This document shows positions 1 through 6,311 of a DNA stretch of 10,702 nucleotides, piece by piece; within the stretch, counting starts at the first letter, position 1; each line of letters begins with the position of its first letter. The stretch is from assembly GCA_028286165.1 (NCBI GenBank), contig JAPYMU010000211.1, positions 1-10,702 of the forward strand, in the 5' to 3' direction. Origin of the DNA: Spongiicolonus versatilis. Lineage in GTDB: Bacteria > Pseudomonadota > Gammaproteobacteria > Arenicellales > Spongiicolonaceae. The notes under the pieces were generated by a model that saw only the letters and a list, made by a program, of their open reading frames with translations, was not told the origin of the DNA and did not search any database. A program made the position numbers and the translations under genes.

Positions 1-648
1 GCCATCCAGGCCGCCCGGGCGCGGGTCGGCCACCGCAAACTGCGCGCCCGCACTGCCCCCCCGGCGCTGCGCAAACTTCACCCCGAACTCAGCCTGGACC
101 TGTCGGCAATCGCCAAAGGCCACGCCGTGGACGCCCTGGCCGGCCACCTCGCCGGCCGCGGGCTGGGCGATTTTCTGGTGGACATCGGCGGCGAGATTCG
201 CACCCGCGGCATCAATCCCGCCGGCCGCCCGTGGCGGGTCGCCGTGGAACGCCCCCACCGCGGCGCCCGCGCGGTGCACACCGTCCTCACCCCCGGCGAC
301 AACGCCGTCGCCACCTCCGGCGACTACCGCAATTTCCGCGAGCGCGGCGGCCGCCGCTGGTCGCACATCATCGACCCGCGCAGCGGCCGCCCGGTGGAGC
401 ACGCCACCGCCTCGGTGACGGTGGTCGCCGCCGATGCCATGACCGCCGACGGCCTGGCCACCGCGCTGCTCGTCCTCGGCGCCGACGCCGGCCTGCGCTT
501 TGCCCGCCGGCACGACGTGGCCGCCTACTTCATCCGCCGCAGCAGTTTTGACTCCGGCTTCACGGTATCGGCAAGCCCGGCTTTTGCGCTATATTTAACC
601 CCCGACAATCCGGACGCCGCGCTGGCGTCCACGCCTTTCGGCCCCTGA
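1..648 (+). CDS. apbE: FAD:protein FMN transferase ApbE, 3' part (5' end outside window)
   Basis: ApbE transfers FMN from FAD to a Ser/Thr of target proteins. Beside an Nqr maturation gene, the likely targets are NqrB and NqrC of the Na+-NQR complex, on the periplasmic side. The frame is open from the first base and gives 215 residues ending at TGA 646-648, against a usual length of about 340, so the N-terminal third including the lipoprotein or signal region is missing. Family motifs appear in order: DLSAIAKG at nt 97-120, DIGGEI at 181-198, SGDYRNF at 316-336, HIIDPRSGRP at 364-393, and the C-terminal ADGLATALLVLG segment whose Asp and Thr belong to the Mg2+ site in characterised members. 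The ATG at 127 lies inside the conserved domain and is not the real start. nqrM follows after 20 nt, matching the known nqrABCDEF-apbE-nqrM order. The family is certain; the Nqr role is inferred from context. Confidence 0.95.
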   Translation, partial: AIQAARARVGHRKLRARTAPPALRKLHPELSLDLSAIAKGHAVDALAGHLAGRGLGDFLVDIGGEIRTRGINPAGRPWRVAVERPHRGARAVHTVLTPGDNAVATSGDYRNFRERGGRRWSHIIDPRSGRPVEHATASVTVVAADAMTADGLATALLVLGADAGLRFARRHDVAAYFIRRSSFDSGFTVSASPAFALYLTPDNPDAALASTPFGP

Positions 649-668
649 GCATTCATGATGCAGCCGCC

Positions 669-818
669 ATGTTGACCTTCCTCTTCACCTTCGCCGTGGT
701 GCTGGCCGCGGTCGCCGCCATGGCCATCGGCGTCCTCTGCGGCCGCCGCGCCATCCGCGGCAGTTGCGGCGGCACCGCCCCCGACGGCACCTGCCAGCGC
801 TGCGGCAAACCCAAATGA
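669..818 (+). CDS. nqrM: NqrM-like (DUF539) Na+-NQR maturation protein, short form
   Basis: This is a 49-residue ORF starting at ATG 669 and ending at TGA 816-818. NqrM is a small membrane protein needed to mature Na+-NQR, thought to deliver iron for the Cys4 iron centre in the membrane part of the complex. One hydrophobic helix spans residues 2-24 (FLFTFAVVLAAVAAMAIGVL core). It is followed by a basic GRR, the typical GSCGG motif at 31-35, and a C-terminal CQRC pair. Cysteines sit at 24, 33, 42 and 45. The helix, GRR and GSCGG order is what I know from DUF539 proteins, and the place right after apbE fits. The protein is shorter than the usual 60-80 residues, with a compact cysteine tail. The upstream ATGs at 655 and 658 are in another frame and stop at once. 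No clear Shine-Dalgarno is visible, so translation may be coupled to apbE. Confidence 0.85.
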   Translation: MLTFLFTFAVVLAAVAAMAIGVLCGRRAIRGSCGGTAPDGTCQRCGKPK

Positions 819-848
819 CCGGCCACTCCAGTGCCGCGGCGCCTTTAA

Positions 849-854
849 TATAAA
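849..854 (+). promoter_or_regulatory. Candidate -10 element just upstream of the CBS gene
   Basis: TATAAA lies in a short AT-rich patch (TTTAATATAAAC) in an otherwise GC-rich 44-nt gap between nqrM and the CBS gene. It ends 8 nt before the ATG at 863, so transcription from it would begin at or within a few bases of the start codon. No convincing -35 is visible about 17 nt upstream, and no Shine-Dalgarno precedes the ATG. It may be a weak promoter making a nearly leaderless transcript, or only a chance AT patch. Confidence 0.3.
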
Positions 855-862
855 CTCCCCCC

Positions 863-1258
863 ATGCTCGCCTCGGCCAAAGTTCGGGATTGCATGACCGC
901 TTCGCTGGTCACTTTCACTCCGGAGATGGGCGTGATGGAGGCGATTCGGGTGCTGCTGGAAAAGCGCATTTCCGGCGCGCCGGTGGTGGACAGCCATGGC
1001 CACCTGGCCGGCATGCTGTCGGAAAAAGACTGCCTGCGCGTGGCCCTGGAAGTGGGCTACCACCGCGGCTGGGGCGGCCGGGTGGACGAGTACATGACGC
1101 GCAAGGTGGAAACGGTGGACGCCGACATGAACGTGGTGGATGTGGCCAAACTGTTCATTGAGGACAACTTCCGCCGTTACCCGGTGGTCAGCCACGGCCG
1201 CCTGGTGGGCCAAATCAGCCGCCGTGATGTGCTGAAAGCCATCGAGCGGCTGGCCTGA
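863..1258 (+). CDS. Tandem CBS-domain protein
   Basis: This is a soluble 131-residue protein made of two CBS motifs and nothing else. CBS1 covers about residues 7-60 (VRDCMT, then ISGAPVVDSHGHLAGMLSEKD at 36-56). CBS2 covers about 74-130 (VDEYMT, then RRYPVVSHGRLVGQISRRD at 104-122). Paired CBS motifs form a Bateman module that usually binds adenine nucleotides and works as an energy or ligand sensor. The partner or ligand here cannot be read from sequence. ATG 863 is chosen because the first CBS motif begins right after it. No Shine-Dalgarno is visible, and the gap to nqrM is 44 nt. Similar stand-alone CBS proteins occur near nqr genes in marine Gammaproteobacteria as far as I recall, so a link to respiratory sodium pumping is possible but unproven. 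The gene ends at TGA 1256-1258, before the non-coding stretch ahead of mraZ. Confidence 0.9.
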   Translation: MLASAKVRDCMTASLVTFTPEMGVMEAIRVLLEKRISGAPVVDSHGHLAGMLSEKDCLRVALEVGYHRGWGGRVDEYMTRKVETVDADMNVVDVAKLFIEDNFRRYPVVSHGRLVGQISRRDVLKAIERLA

Positions 1259-1328
1259 GCGGCCGCCGCAAACCCTCACCCTCACCCCCGCCGCCCTTTA
1301 TCTCCTTGATTTTATTGATTTTTCCCCG

Positions 1329-1354
1329 TTTCCCCGGCGGCGGAAATTTTTTTT
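1329..1354 (+). terminator. Candidate intrinsic terminator before the dcw promoter
   Basis: TTTCC (1329-1333) can pair with GGAAA (1342-1346) across an 8-nt loop, directly followed by eight T (1347-1354). A longer alternative pairs CCGCCGCC (1288-1295) with GGCGGCGG (1336-1343) around a 40-nt AT-rich loop. Either would end transcripts from the nqr-tail and CBS side before mraZ. The short stem is weak and the long loop unusual, so this is tentative. The T-tract could equally serve as a proximal UP element for the promoter that starts at 1353. Confidence 0.4.
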
Positions 1355-1382
1355 GCCATGGTAGTGGTAAAAAGTGGATAAT
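1353..1382 (+). promoter_or_regulatory. Sigma70-like promoter of the dcw operon (Pmra)
   Basis: TTGCCA (1353-1358, one mismatch to TTGACA) and GATAAT (1377-1382, one mismatch to TATAAT) are 18 nt apart. An AAAT(8) tract lies immediately upstream as a possible UP element. The start of transcription would fall near 1389, giving a 5' leader of about 45 nt before mraZ. It is the best promoter match I see in the window, in the place where Pmra lies in E. coli, and the GTGG repeats overlap its spacer and -10. No second promoter of this quality was seen in the tightly packed genes downstream. Confidence 0.65.
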
Positions 1383-1393
1383 TGTGGTAAACA
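1364..1393 (+). promoter_or_regulatory. MraZ operator: three GTGG repeats at 10-bp spacing
   Basis: GTGG occurs at 1364, 1374 and 1384, exactly one helical turn apart, each followed by an A-rich half: GTGGTAAAAA, GTGGATAATT, GTGGTAAACA. MraZ of E. coli binds direct TGGGN repeats separated by 5 nt upstream of its own gene, and mollicute MraZ binds AAAGTG-type repeats. The spacing and position here match. The middle repeat contains the promoter -10, so binding would block RNA polymerase, consistent with autorepression of the operon. Confidence 0.75.
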
Positions 1394-1422
1394 AACCCAA
1401 GACCACGCGCGGCATTTGGGCC

Positions 1423-1430
1423 GGGAGGAA
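1423..1430 (+). promoter_or_regulatory. Strong ribosome binding site of mraZ
   Basis: GGGAGGAA has its GGAGG core 4 nt before ATG 1433. It fixes the mraZ start and is a strong site, fitting the first gene of an operon whose later genes overlap. Confidence 0.85.
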
Positions 1431-1432
1431 TC

Positions 1433-1885
1433 ATGTATCGGGGGGTCAGCGATTTAAGTTTGGACGCCAAGGGGCGTCTGGCGGTGCCGACTCGTTATCG
1501 GCAGGCCCTGCAGGAGGAGTGCGGGGGGCGGCTTGTCGTCACCATTGCCCGGGACGCGCGCTGCCTGTGGATGCTGCCGCTGCCGCAGTGGGAAGAGATG
1601 GCGGCCAAACTGAACAATCTCAGCAACGAGCCTGAAGCCGAGCGGCTGAAGCGGCTGATTTTCGGCCACGCCACCGACTGCGACATGGACCGCAGCGGGC
1701 GCGTGCTGCTGACGCCGCCGCTGCGCAAGCACGCCGGCCTCGACAAAAACCTCCGCATGCTCGGGCGGGGGAACAAATTTGAAATCTGGGACCAGGCGCT
1801 GTGGGACCAGCGCTTGCAGGAATGGCTCGGGGCGGACCTGAATTTTGCCGGCCTGCCGCAGGAACTGCAGGAGCTGTCCCTGTGA
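1433..1885 (+). CDS. mraZ: Transcriptional regulator MraZ
   Basis: MraZ is a ring-forming DNA-binding protein of the AbrB/SpoVT-like swapped-hairpin class. It binds repeats ahead of its own gene and represses the dcw operon. The 150 residues compare with 152 in E. coli. Two MraZ repeats are seen, each with its DxxxR motif: DAKGR at 11-15 (followed by LAVPTRYR) and DRSGR at 86-90. GHATDCDMD precedes the second and NKFEIWD comes late, and the C-terminus QELSL resembles the E. coli end. The start at ATG 1433 is set by the strong site at 1423-1430. It is the first gene of the operon; the stop overlaps the rsmH start by 4 nt. The GTGG repeats just upstream are its likely target. Confidence 0.97.
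   Translation: MYRGVSDLSLDAKGRLAVPTRYRQALQEECGGRLVVTIARDARCLWMLPLPQWEEMAAKLNNLSNEPEAERLKRLIFGHATDCDMDRSGRVLLTPPLRKHAGLDKNLRMLGRGNKFEIWDQALWDQRLQEWLGADLNFAGLPQELQELSL
1869..1873 (+). promoter_or_regulatory. Ribosome binding site deciding the rsmH GTG start
   Basis: AGGAG within the end of mraZ lies 8 nt before GTG 1882. It supports the GTG that overlaps the mraZ stop (GTGA) rather than the in-frame ATG at 1801 inside mraZ or the later ATG at 1909, which falls within the conserved start of the protein. Confidence 0.75.
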
Positions 1886-2829
1886 GGCCGGCGGCGCACA
1901 AGCCGGTGATGGTGAACGAAGTGCTGCAAGCGTTGCACGTGCAAAAGTCCGGCGCATATGTGGACGCCACTTTCGGCGGCGGCGGCCACGCCCGCGCCAT
2001 CCTGTCGCGCCTCGGCGCCGGCGGCATGCTCATCGCCATGGACCGCGACCCGCAGGCGGTGGACCAGGGCCGCCGCATGCCAGGCCGCGATGCGCGGCTG
2101 CACATGGTCTGCGCCAGGTTCTCCGAACTTGCCGTGCATATGGCGCCGCTGCTGTGCGGGCGCGCCGCCGCCGGCATCGTGTTTGACCTCGGCGTGTCGT
2201 CGCCGCAACTGGATGACGCCGGCCGCGGGTTCAGTTTCCTGCGCGACGGCCCGCTGGACATGCGCATGAATCCGGCCGACGCGGTTGGCGCCGCCGAATG
2301 GCTGGCGGCGGTGGGCGAGGAGGAGTTGTGCGACGTGCTGCGCCGCCTCGGCGAGGAACGTTACGCCCGCCGCATCGCGCGCCGCTTGTGCGAAAGCCGC
2401 GCCCGGCGGCCGCTGCGCACCACCGGCGAACTGGCCGCGCTGGTGGCGGCGGCGGTGCCGGGGCGCGAACCCGGCAAACACCCGGCCACCCGCACCTTCC
2501 GCGCCATCCGCATGCACATCAACCGTGAACTGGAAGAGTTGCGCGCCGCGTTGCCGCAGGCGCTGCAACTGCTGGCCGCCGGCGGCCGGCTGGCGGTGCT
2601 GAGTTTTCATTCGCTGGAGGACCGCGTGGTTAAACGTTTCATGCAGGCCGCGCGCAAAGGCGACCCGTTCCCGCCCGACCTGCCGGTGCCGGCGGCACAG
2701 TTGCAGCCGCTGCTGAAGACCGTCGGCCGCGCGCAAAAACCGCAGGCCGAAGAAGTGCGCGCCAACCCCCGCGCGCGCAGCGCCGTGCTGCGGGTCGCCG
2801 AGCGCACCGCCGGAGGCGCCCATGCGTAG
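1882..2829 (+). CDS. rsmH: 16S rRNA (cytosine(1402)-N(4))-methyltransferase RsmH (MraW)
   Basis: RsmH uses S-adenosylmethionine to methylate N4 of C1402 in the P-site region of 16S rRNA. With the GTG start it has 315 residues (E. coli 313). Key motifs: HKPVMVNEVL at 6-15; the SAM-binding DATFGGGGH at 28-36; DRDPQA at 54-59; the family signature DLGVSSPQLDD at 102-112, then GFSFLRDGPLDMRM at 116-129. Later come KHPATRTFRAIR, LSFHSLEDRVVKRF and the C-terminal NPRARSAVLRVAERT. The GTG overlaps the mraZ stop by 4 nt, and an ATG-initiated form from 1801 would overlap mraZ by 85 nt without any conserved sequence. It overlaps ftsL by 8 nt at its end. Nothing is missing. Confidence 0.97.
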   Translation: MRPAAHKPVMVNEVLQALHVQKSGAYVDATFGGGGHARAILSRLGAGGMLIAMDRDPQAVDQGRRMPGRDARLHMVCARFSELAVHMAPLLCGRAAAGIVFDLGVSSPQLDDAGRGFSFLRDGPLDMRMNPADAVGAAEWLAAVGEEELCDVLRRLGEERYARRIARRLCESRARRPLRTTGELAALVAAAVPGREPGKHPATRTFRAIRMHINRELEELRAALPQALQLLAAGGRLAVLSFHSLEDRVVKRFMQAARKGDPFPPDLPVPAAQLQPLLKTVGRAQKPQAEEVRANPRARSAVLRVAERTAGGAHA

Positions 2830-3118
2830 CGCGCTGTTCATTGCCGGCCTGGCACTGGCGCTGTCGGCGCTGCAACTGGTGGATGTGCGCCACCAGAATC
2901 TGGCGGCGTTCATGCACATCCAGCAACTGGCCGGCGAGTACGACCGCCTGAATGAGCAGTGGGGAAAACTGCTGGCCGAGCAGGCCACGTGGACGGTGCG
3001 CCGGGTGGAAAGCCGGGCGCGGGCCGAACTCGGCATGCACAACCCGCCGCCGGGTGCGGTGTATTACCTGCTGCTGCGGCCGCCGGCTTCGGTGGCGGCG
3101 GCGGGGGCGCAGCCGTGA
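2822..3118 (+). CDS. ftsL: Cell division protein FtsL
   Basis: FtsL is a bitopic inner-membrane protein that joins FtsQ and FtsB and activates FtsW-FtsI at the septum. The 98 residues (E. coli 121) show a very short cytoplasmic end, a hydrophobic helix at about 3-22 (ALFIAGLALALSALQLV), and a leucine- and charge-rich coiled coil at about 27-65 (HQNLAAF to RVESRARAELGM). A proline-rich, low-complexity tail follows. FtsL is poorly conserved, so the call rests on topology, size and place between rsmH and ftsI. The RVESRARAELGM segment is typical of the family. ATG 2822 is preceded by GGAGG at 2812-2816 and overlaps the rsmH stop by 8 nt. Its cytoplasmic end is nearly absent compared with E. coli. 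Confidence 0.93.
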   Translation: MRSALFIAGLALALSALQLVDVRHQNLAAFMHIQQLAGEYDRLNEQWGKLLAEQATWTVRRVESRARAELGMHNPPPGAVYYLLLRPPASVAAAGAQP

Positions 3119-4836
3119 GCCGCCGCCGCAACGTCCGCAAAAAAGATTTCCGCACGCCGCGCTATGCCCGGCGCGGGCGCGTGGTTGCCGCCGTGATGCT
3201 GCTCGCTTTCGGCGCCCTCGCCGCGCGCGCCGTTTACCTGCAAGTGCTGAATGCCGGCGAGTTGCAAGCCTACGGCAAAAAACACCACCAGCGCGAAGTC
3301 ACCGTCCCCGCCGCGCGCGGCGTACTGAGCGACCGCAACGGGACCGCCCTGGCGGTCAGCACGCCGGTGGACTCGGTGTCGGCGGTGCCGGGTGAACTTG
3401 CGCAAGTGCCGCAGTCATGGCCGGCGCTGTGCAAGCAACTCGGCATCAGCCGGCAAACATTGCGGCGTGAACTGGAGGCCCACCGCGGCCGCGGTTTTAT
3501 GTACCTCAAACGCCACCTGCCGCCCGCCGCCGCCGCGCCGGTCCGCGCGCTCGGGGTGCGCGGCGTGCACCTGCGGCGCGAATACCGCCGCTACTACCCG
3601 GCCGGCGCCGCCGCCGCCCACGTCGTGGGCCTCACCGACGTTGACATGCGCGGCATCGATGGAATGGAACTTGCCCTGGAGGAAACGTTGCGCGGCGAGG
3701 ACGGCAAAAAAGTCGTGCTGCTGGATTCGCGGCGCAACCGGGTGGATGAGTGGGTGCGGAAGGGCGTGCGCGGCGGCGGTGATGTCCGCCTCAGCCTGGA
3801 TTCCCGGCTGCAGCGCATTGCCCACCGGGAACTGGCCAAGGCCGCCCGCCGCCACCGCGCCGCCGGCGGCTCCGCGGTGGTGGTGGACGCGCAAAGCGGC
3901 GAGGTGCTGGCGCTCACCAACGTGCCGTCTTTCAACCCCAACAACCGCAAAGGTGTAACCCACCGCCACTTGCGCAACCGCGCTGTCATCGACGTATTTG
4001 AGCCGGGCTCCGCCATCAAACCGTTCACCATCGCCGCCGCACTGGAAAGCGGCGCGGCATCCCCCGGCGACCGGGTGCAAACCTCGCCGGGCTGGCTGCG
4101 CATCGGCGGCAAAACGTTGCGCGACCCCCGCGACTTCGGCGAGTTGACGCTGGGCGGCGTGGTCGCCGAATCCAGCAACGTCGGCATCGTCAAAATCGCG
4201 CAAAAACTTCCGCCGCGCGCACTGCAGGATTTGTTCGCCGCCCTCGGCTTCGGTGCACCGCCGGCCATCGGCCTGCCCGGCGAGTCGGCCGGCGTCCTCC
4301 CGCGCGGCGGCGGTTTGCGCCCCATTGAGCGCGCCAGTTTGTCCTACGGCTACGGCCTGTCGGTCACCGCCCTGCAACTGGCGCGCGCCTACACCGCCAT
4401 CGCCAACGACGGAATCATGGCGCCGCTGACGGTTATGCACCGCCCGGGCGGGGCCTCCGGGCGGCCCGGGCAGCGGGTGTTCACCGCGGCCACGGCGCGG
4501 GCGGTGCGCGCGATGATGGAGCAGGCCGCCGCCGCCGCCGGCACCGCCGCGCAGGCGCGCATCGCGCATTACCGCGTCGCCGCCAAAACCGGCACGGTGA
4601 AAAAATTCATGGACGGCGCCTACGCCGCCGGCCGCTACACCGCCGTCACCGCCGGCCTGGCGCCGGCCTCGCGGCCGCGGCTGGTGATGGTGGCGGTGCT
4701 GGACGACCCGCGCGGCGAGAAATATTACGGCGGTGAAGTCGCGGCGCCGGTGTTTCAGAAAGTGATGACGCGCGCGCTGCGCATGCTGAACATTCCGCCG
4801 GACGGCATCGGCGCGCCGGCGCGGGGCCGGACATGA
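3115..4836 (+). CDS. ftsI: Septal peptidoglycan transpeptidase FtsI (PBP3)
   Basis: FtsI is the class B penicillin-binding protein that cross-links septal peptidoglycan made by FtsW. The 573 residues compare with 588 in E. coli. A basic N-terminus (residues 1-23) precedes one membrane helix at about 24-45. The pedestal domain begins near VTVPAARGVLSDRNGTALAVS. The transpeptidase motifs are intact: SAIK with nucleophile S299 and K302 in EPGSAIKPFT, SSN at 353-355, and KTG at 491-493. The late YYGGEVAAPVFQKVM is typical. GTG 3115 overlaps the ftsL stop (GTGA) and gives the expected short basic N-terminus; the in-frame ATG at 2959 would run 160 nt inside ftsL and add no conserved sequence. The stop overlaps the murE ATG (ATGA). 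It lies in the inner membrane with its active domain in the periplasm. Confidence 0.97.
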   Translation: MSRRRNVRKKDFRTPRYARRGRVVAAVMLLAFGALAARAVYLQVLNAGELQAYGKKHHQREVTVPAARGVLSDRNGTALAVSTPVDSVSAVPGELAQVPQSWPALCKQLGISRQTLRRELEAHRGRGFMYLKRHLPPAAAAPVRALGVRGVHLRREYRRYYPAGAAAAHVVGLTDVDMRGIDGMELALEETLRGEDGKKVVLLDSRRNRVDEWVRKGVRGGGDVRLSLDSRLQRIAHRELAKAARRHRAAGGSAVVVDAQSGEVLALTNVPSFNPNNRKGVTHRHLRNRAVIDVFEPGSAIKPFTIAAALESGAASPGDRVQTSPGWLRIGGKTLRDPRDFGELTLGGVVAESSNVGIVKIAQKLPPRALQDLFAALGFGAPPAIGLPGESAGVLPRGGGLRPIERASLSYGYGLSVTALQLARAYTAIANDGIMAPLTVMHRPGGASGRPGQRVFTAATARAVRAMMEQAAAAAGTAAQARIAHYRVAAKTGTVKKFMDGAYAAGRYTAVTAGLAPASRPRLVMVAVLDDPRGEKYYGGEVAAPVFQKVMTRALRMLNIPPDGIGAPARGRT

Positions 4837-6311
4837 ACGCCGCGCCCGCACCCGCCGCCGTTGGCCTTCGCCGGCTGCTGGCCGGCCTCGGCGGCGGCCC
4901 CGGCCGCGCCGCCGCCACCGGCGTCACCCACCTCAGTTGCGACAGCCGCGAGATTGGCCGCGGCGGTTTGTTCCTCGCCATGCCCGGCCTGCGCGACGAC
5001 GGCCGCCGCCACATCCGCGCCGCGCAGCAAGCCGGCGCCGCCGCCGTGGTCCGCGACGGCGGACCGCTGGTTGACGGTGAGGGCCGCGGCGGCGGAGTCA
5101 TCAGCGTCCCCGGCCTGCGGCGCAAAGCGGGCATCATCGCCGACCGTTTTTACGCCCACCCGTCGCGCAAGATGCGGCTGCTGGCGGTAACCGGCACCAA
5201 CGGCAAGTCCACCTGCACCCACCTCGCCGCCGCCGCGCTCAGCCTGCTCGGGCGGCGCTGCGGGTTAATCGGTACATTCGGCGCCGGCCTGGCCGGCGGT
5301 GAGTTGCGGCCGCTGCCGCTGACCACCCCCGATGCGGTGCGGGTGCGCGCCGAACTGGCGCGGCTGGCCGCGGCCGGCGCGCGCGCGGTGGTTTTGGAGG
5401 CATCGTCCCACGGCCTCGCCCAGCACCGCTTGGACCACCTCAGAATTCACACCGCGGTGTTCACCAACCTGAGCCGCGACCATCTGGACTACCACGCCGA
5501 CGCCGACGCCTACGCCGCGGCCAAGGCGCGGTTGTTTGCCTTCCCCGGCTTGCACAACGCGCTGGTGAACGCCGCCGACCCGCGCGCGCCGCAGATGGTT
5601 GCACAGTGCGCCGCCGCCACCCGGGTGCTCGCCTTCGGTGAGGGCGGCGACATTCATGCGCAAAAAGTGGACTTGCTGCCGCGCGGCTTGCGCATCCGGG
5701 CGGCCACGCCGTGGGGCGCGCTGGCTTTCACCTCGCGCCTGCTCGGCCGGCTCAATGTGGACAATTTGCTGGCGGTGGCCGGCATGTTGGGCGCGGTGGG
5801 CTGCGCGGCGGACGACATCGCCGGCGTCATGCCGAAGTTGCCGCCGCCGCCGGGGCGGATGGAGGCATTCGGCGGTGAGGGCGGGCGGCCGCTGGTGGTG
5901 GTGGACTACGCGCACACCCCGGCCGCGCTGGAAAAAGCGCTGCAGTCATTGCGCGAACACACCGCCGGTGAACTGTACTGTGTATTCGGCTGCGGCGGTG
6001 AACGCGACCGCGGCAAACGCCCGCTGATGGGCGCCGTGGCCGCGCGCTGCGCCGACCGCGTGCTCATCACCGACGACAACCCGCGCGGCGAGGATCCGGC
6101 GGCCATCATCAACGCCATCACCGCCGGCCTCGGCGGCGCTAAAGCCGCAGTGGCGACGCCGCGCCCGGCCGCCGTCACCGAAGCCGTCACCCGCGCCGGC
6201 GCCGGCGACACCGTGCTCATCGCCGGCAAGGGCCACGAAACCGTGCAGCACACCGCCGCCGGCGAAGTCGCCATGAGCGACCGCGCGCTCGCCGCGCAAC
6301 TGGTTGCATGA
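4833..6311 (+). CDS. murE: UDP-MurNAc-L-Ala-D-Glu:meso-diaminopimelate ligase MurE
   Basis: This cytoplasmic Mur ligase adds the third residue of the stem peptide using ATP. The 492 residues match the usual length (E. coli 495). Motifs in order: DSREIGRGGLFLAMPG near the N-terminus; the ATP loop TGTNGKS at 120-126 with K125; TTPDA; EASSHGL at 189-195; DHLDYH; YAAAKARLF with K231, at the place of the carbamylated lysine; then CGGERDRGKRP, DDNPR at 414-418, and GKGHE near the end. DNPR is the known mark of enzymes selecting meso-diaminopimelate over lysine, so the organism probably has Gram-negative type A1gamma peptidoglycan. ATG 4833 overlaps the ftsI stop and the stop overlaps the murF ATG, both as ATGA. 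No strong Shine-Dalgarno is visible, which suggests coupling to ftsI translation. Confidence 0.97.
   Translation: MNAAPAPAAVGLRRLLAGLGGGPGRAAATGVTHLSCDSREIGRGGLFLAMPGLRDDGRRHIRAAQQAGAAAVVRDGGPLVDGEGRGGGVISVPGLRRKAGIIADRFYAHPSRKMRLLAVTGTNGKSTCTHLAAAALSLLGRRCGLIGTFGAGLAGGELRPLPLTTPDAVRVRAELARLAAAGARAVVLEASSHGLAQHRLDHLRIHTAVFTNLSRDHLDYHADADAYAAAKARLFAFPGLHNALVNAADPRAPQMVAQCAAATRVLAFGEGGDIHAQKVDLLPRGLRIRAATPWGALAFTSRLLGRLNVDNLLAVAGMLGAVGCAADDIAGVMPKLPPPPGRMEAFGGEGGRPLVVVDYAHTPAALEKALQSLREHTAGELYCVFGCGGERDRGKRPLMGAVAARCADRVLITDDNPRGEDPAAIINAITAGLGGAKAAVATPRPAAVTEAVTRAGAGDTVLIAGKGHETVQHTAAGEVAMSDRALAAQLVA

Larger units (their letters stand above)
1259..1432. other. Non-coding control region between the CBS gene and mraZ
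   Basis: This 174-nt stretch is the longest non-coding segment of the window and its only clearly AT-rich part. After a pyrimidine-rich start (CCTCACCCTCACCCCCG) it has a tandem TTGATTTT (1306-1313 and 1315-1322), then the candidate terminator, promoter, GTGG repeats and ribosome binding site listed separately. No convincing small ORF or structured RNA was seen. Confidence 0.8.

Noticed and set aside
546..600. TTGACT and TATATT inside the end of apbE as a promoter for nqrM
   Set aside because: The two elements are about 36 nt apart, and nothing suitable lies at normal spacing from either. The bases are accounted for by the ordinary ApbE C-terminus.
1306..1322. Tandem TTGATTTT as -35 elements
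   Set aside because: No acceptable -10 lies 16-18 nt downstream of either copy; the sequence there is GC-rich (GTTTCC, CGGCGG). The TTGCCA/GATAAT pair is better.
1374..1394. DnaA-box-like sequence (AGTGGATAA, one mismatch to TGTGGATAA)
   Set aside because: The match arises from the regular GTGG repeats, is not flanked by other good boxes on either strand, and the MraZ operator explains period and position better.
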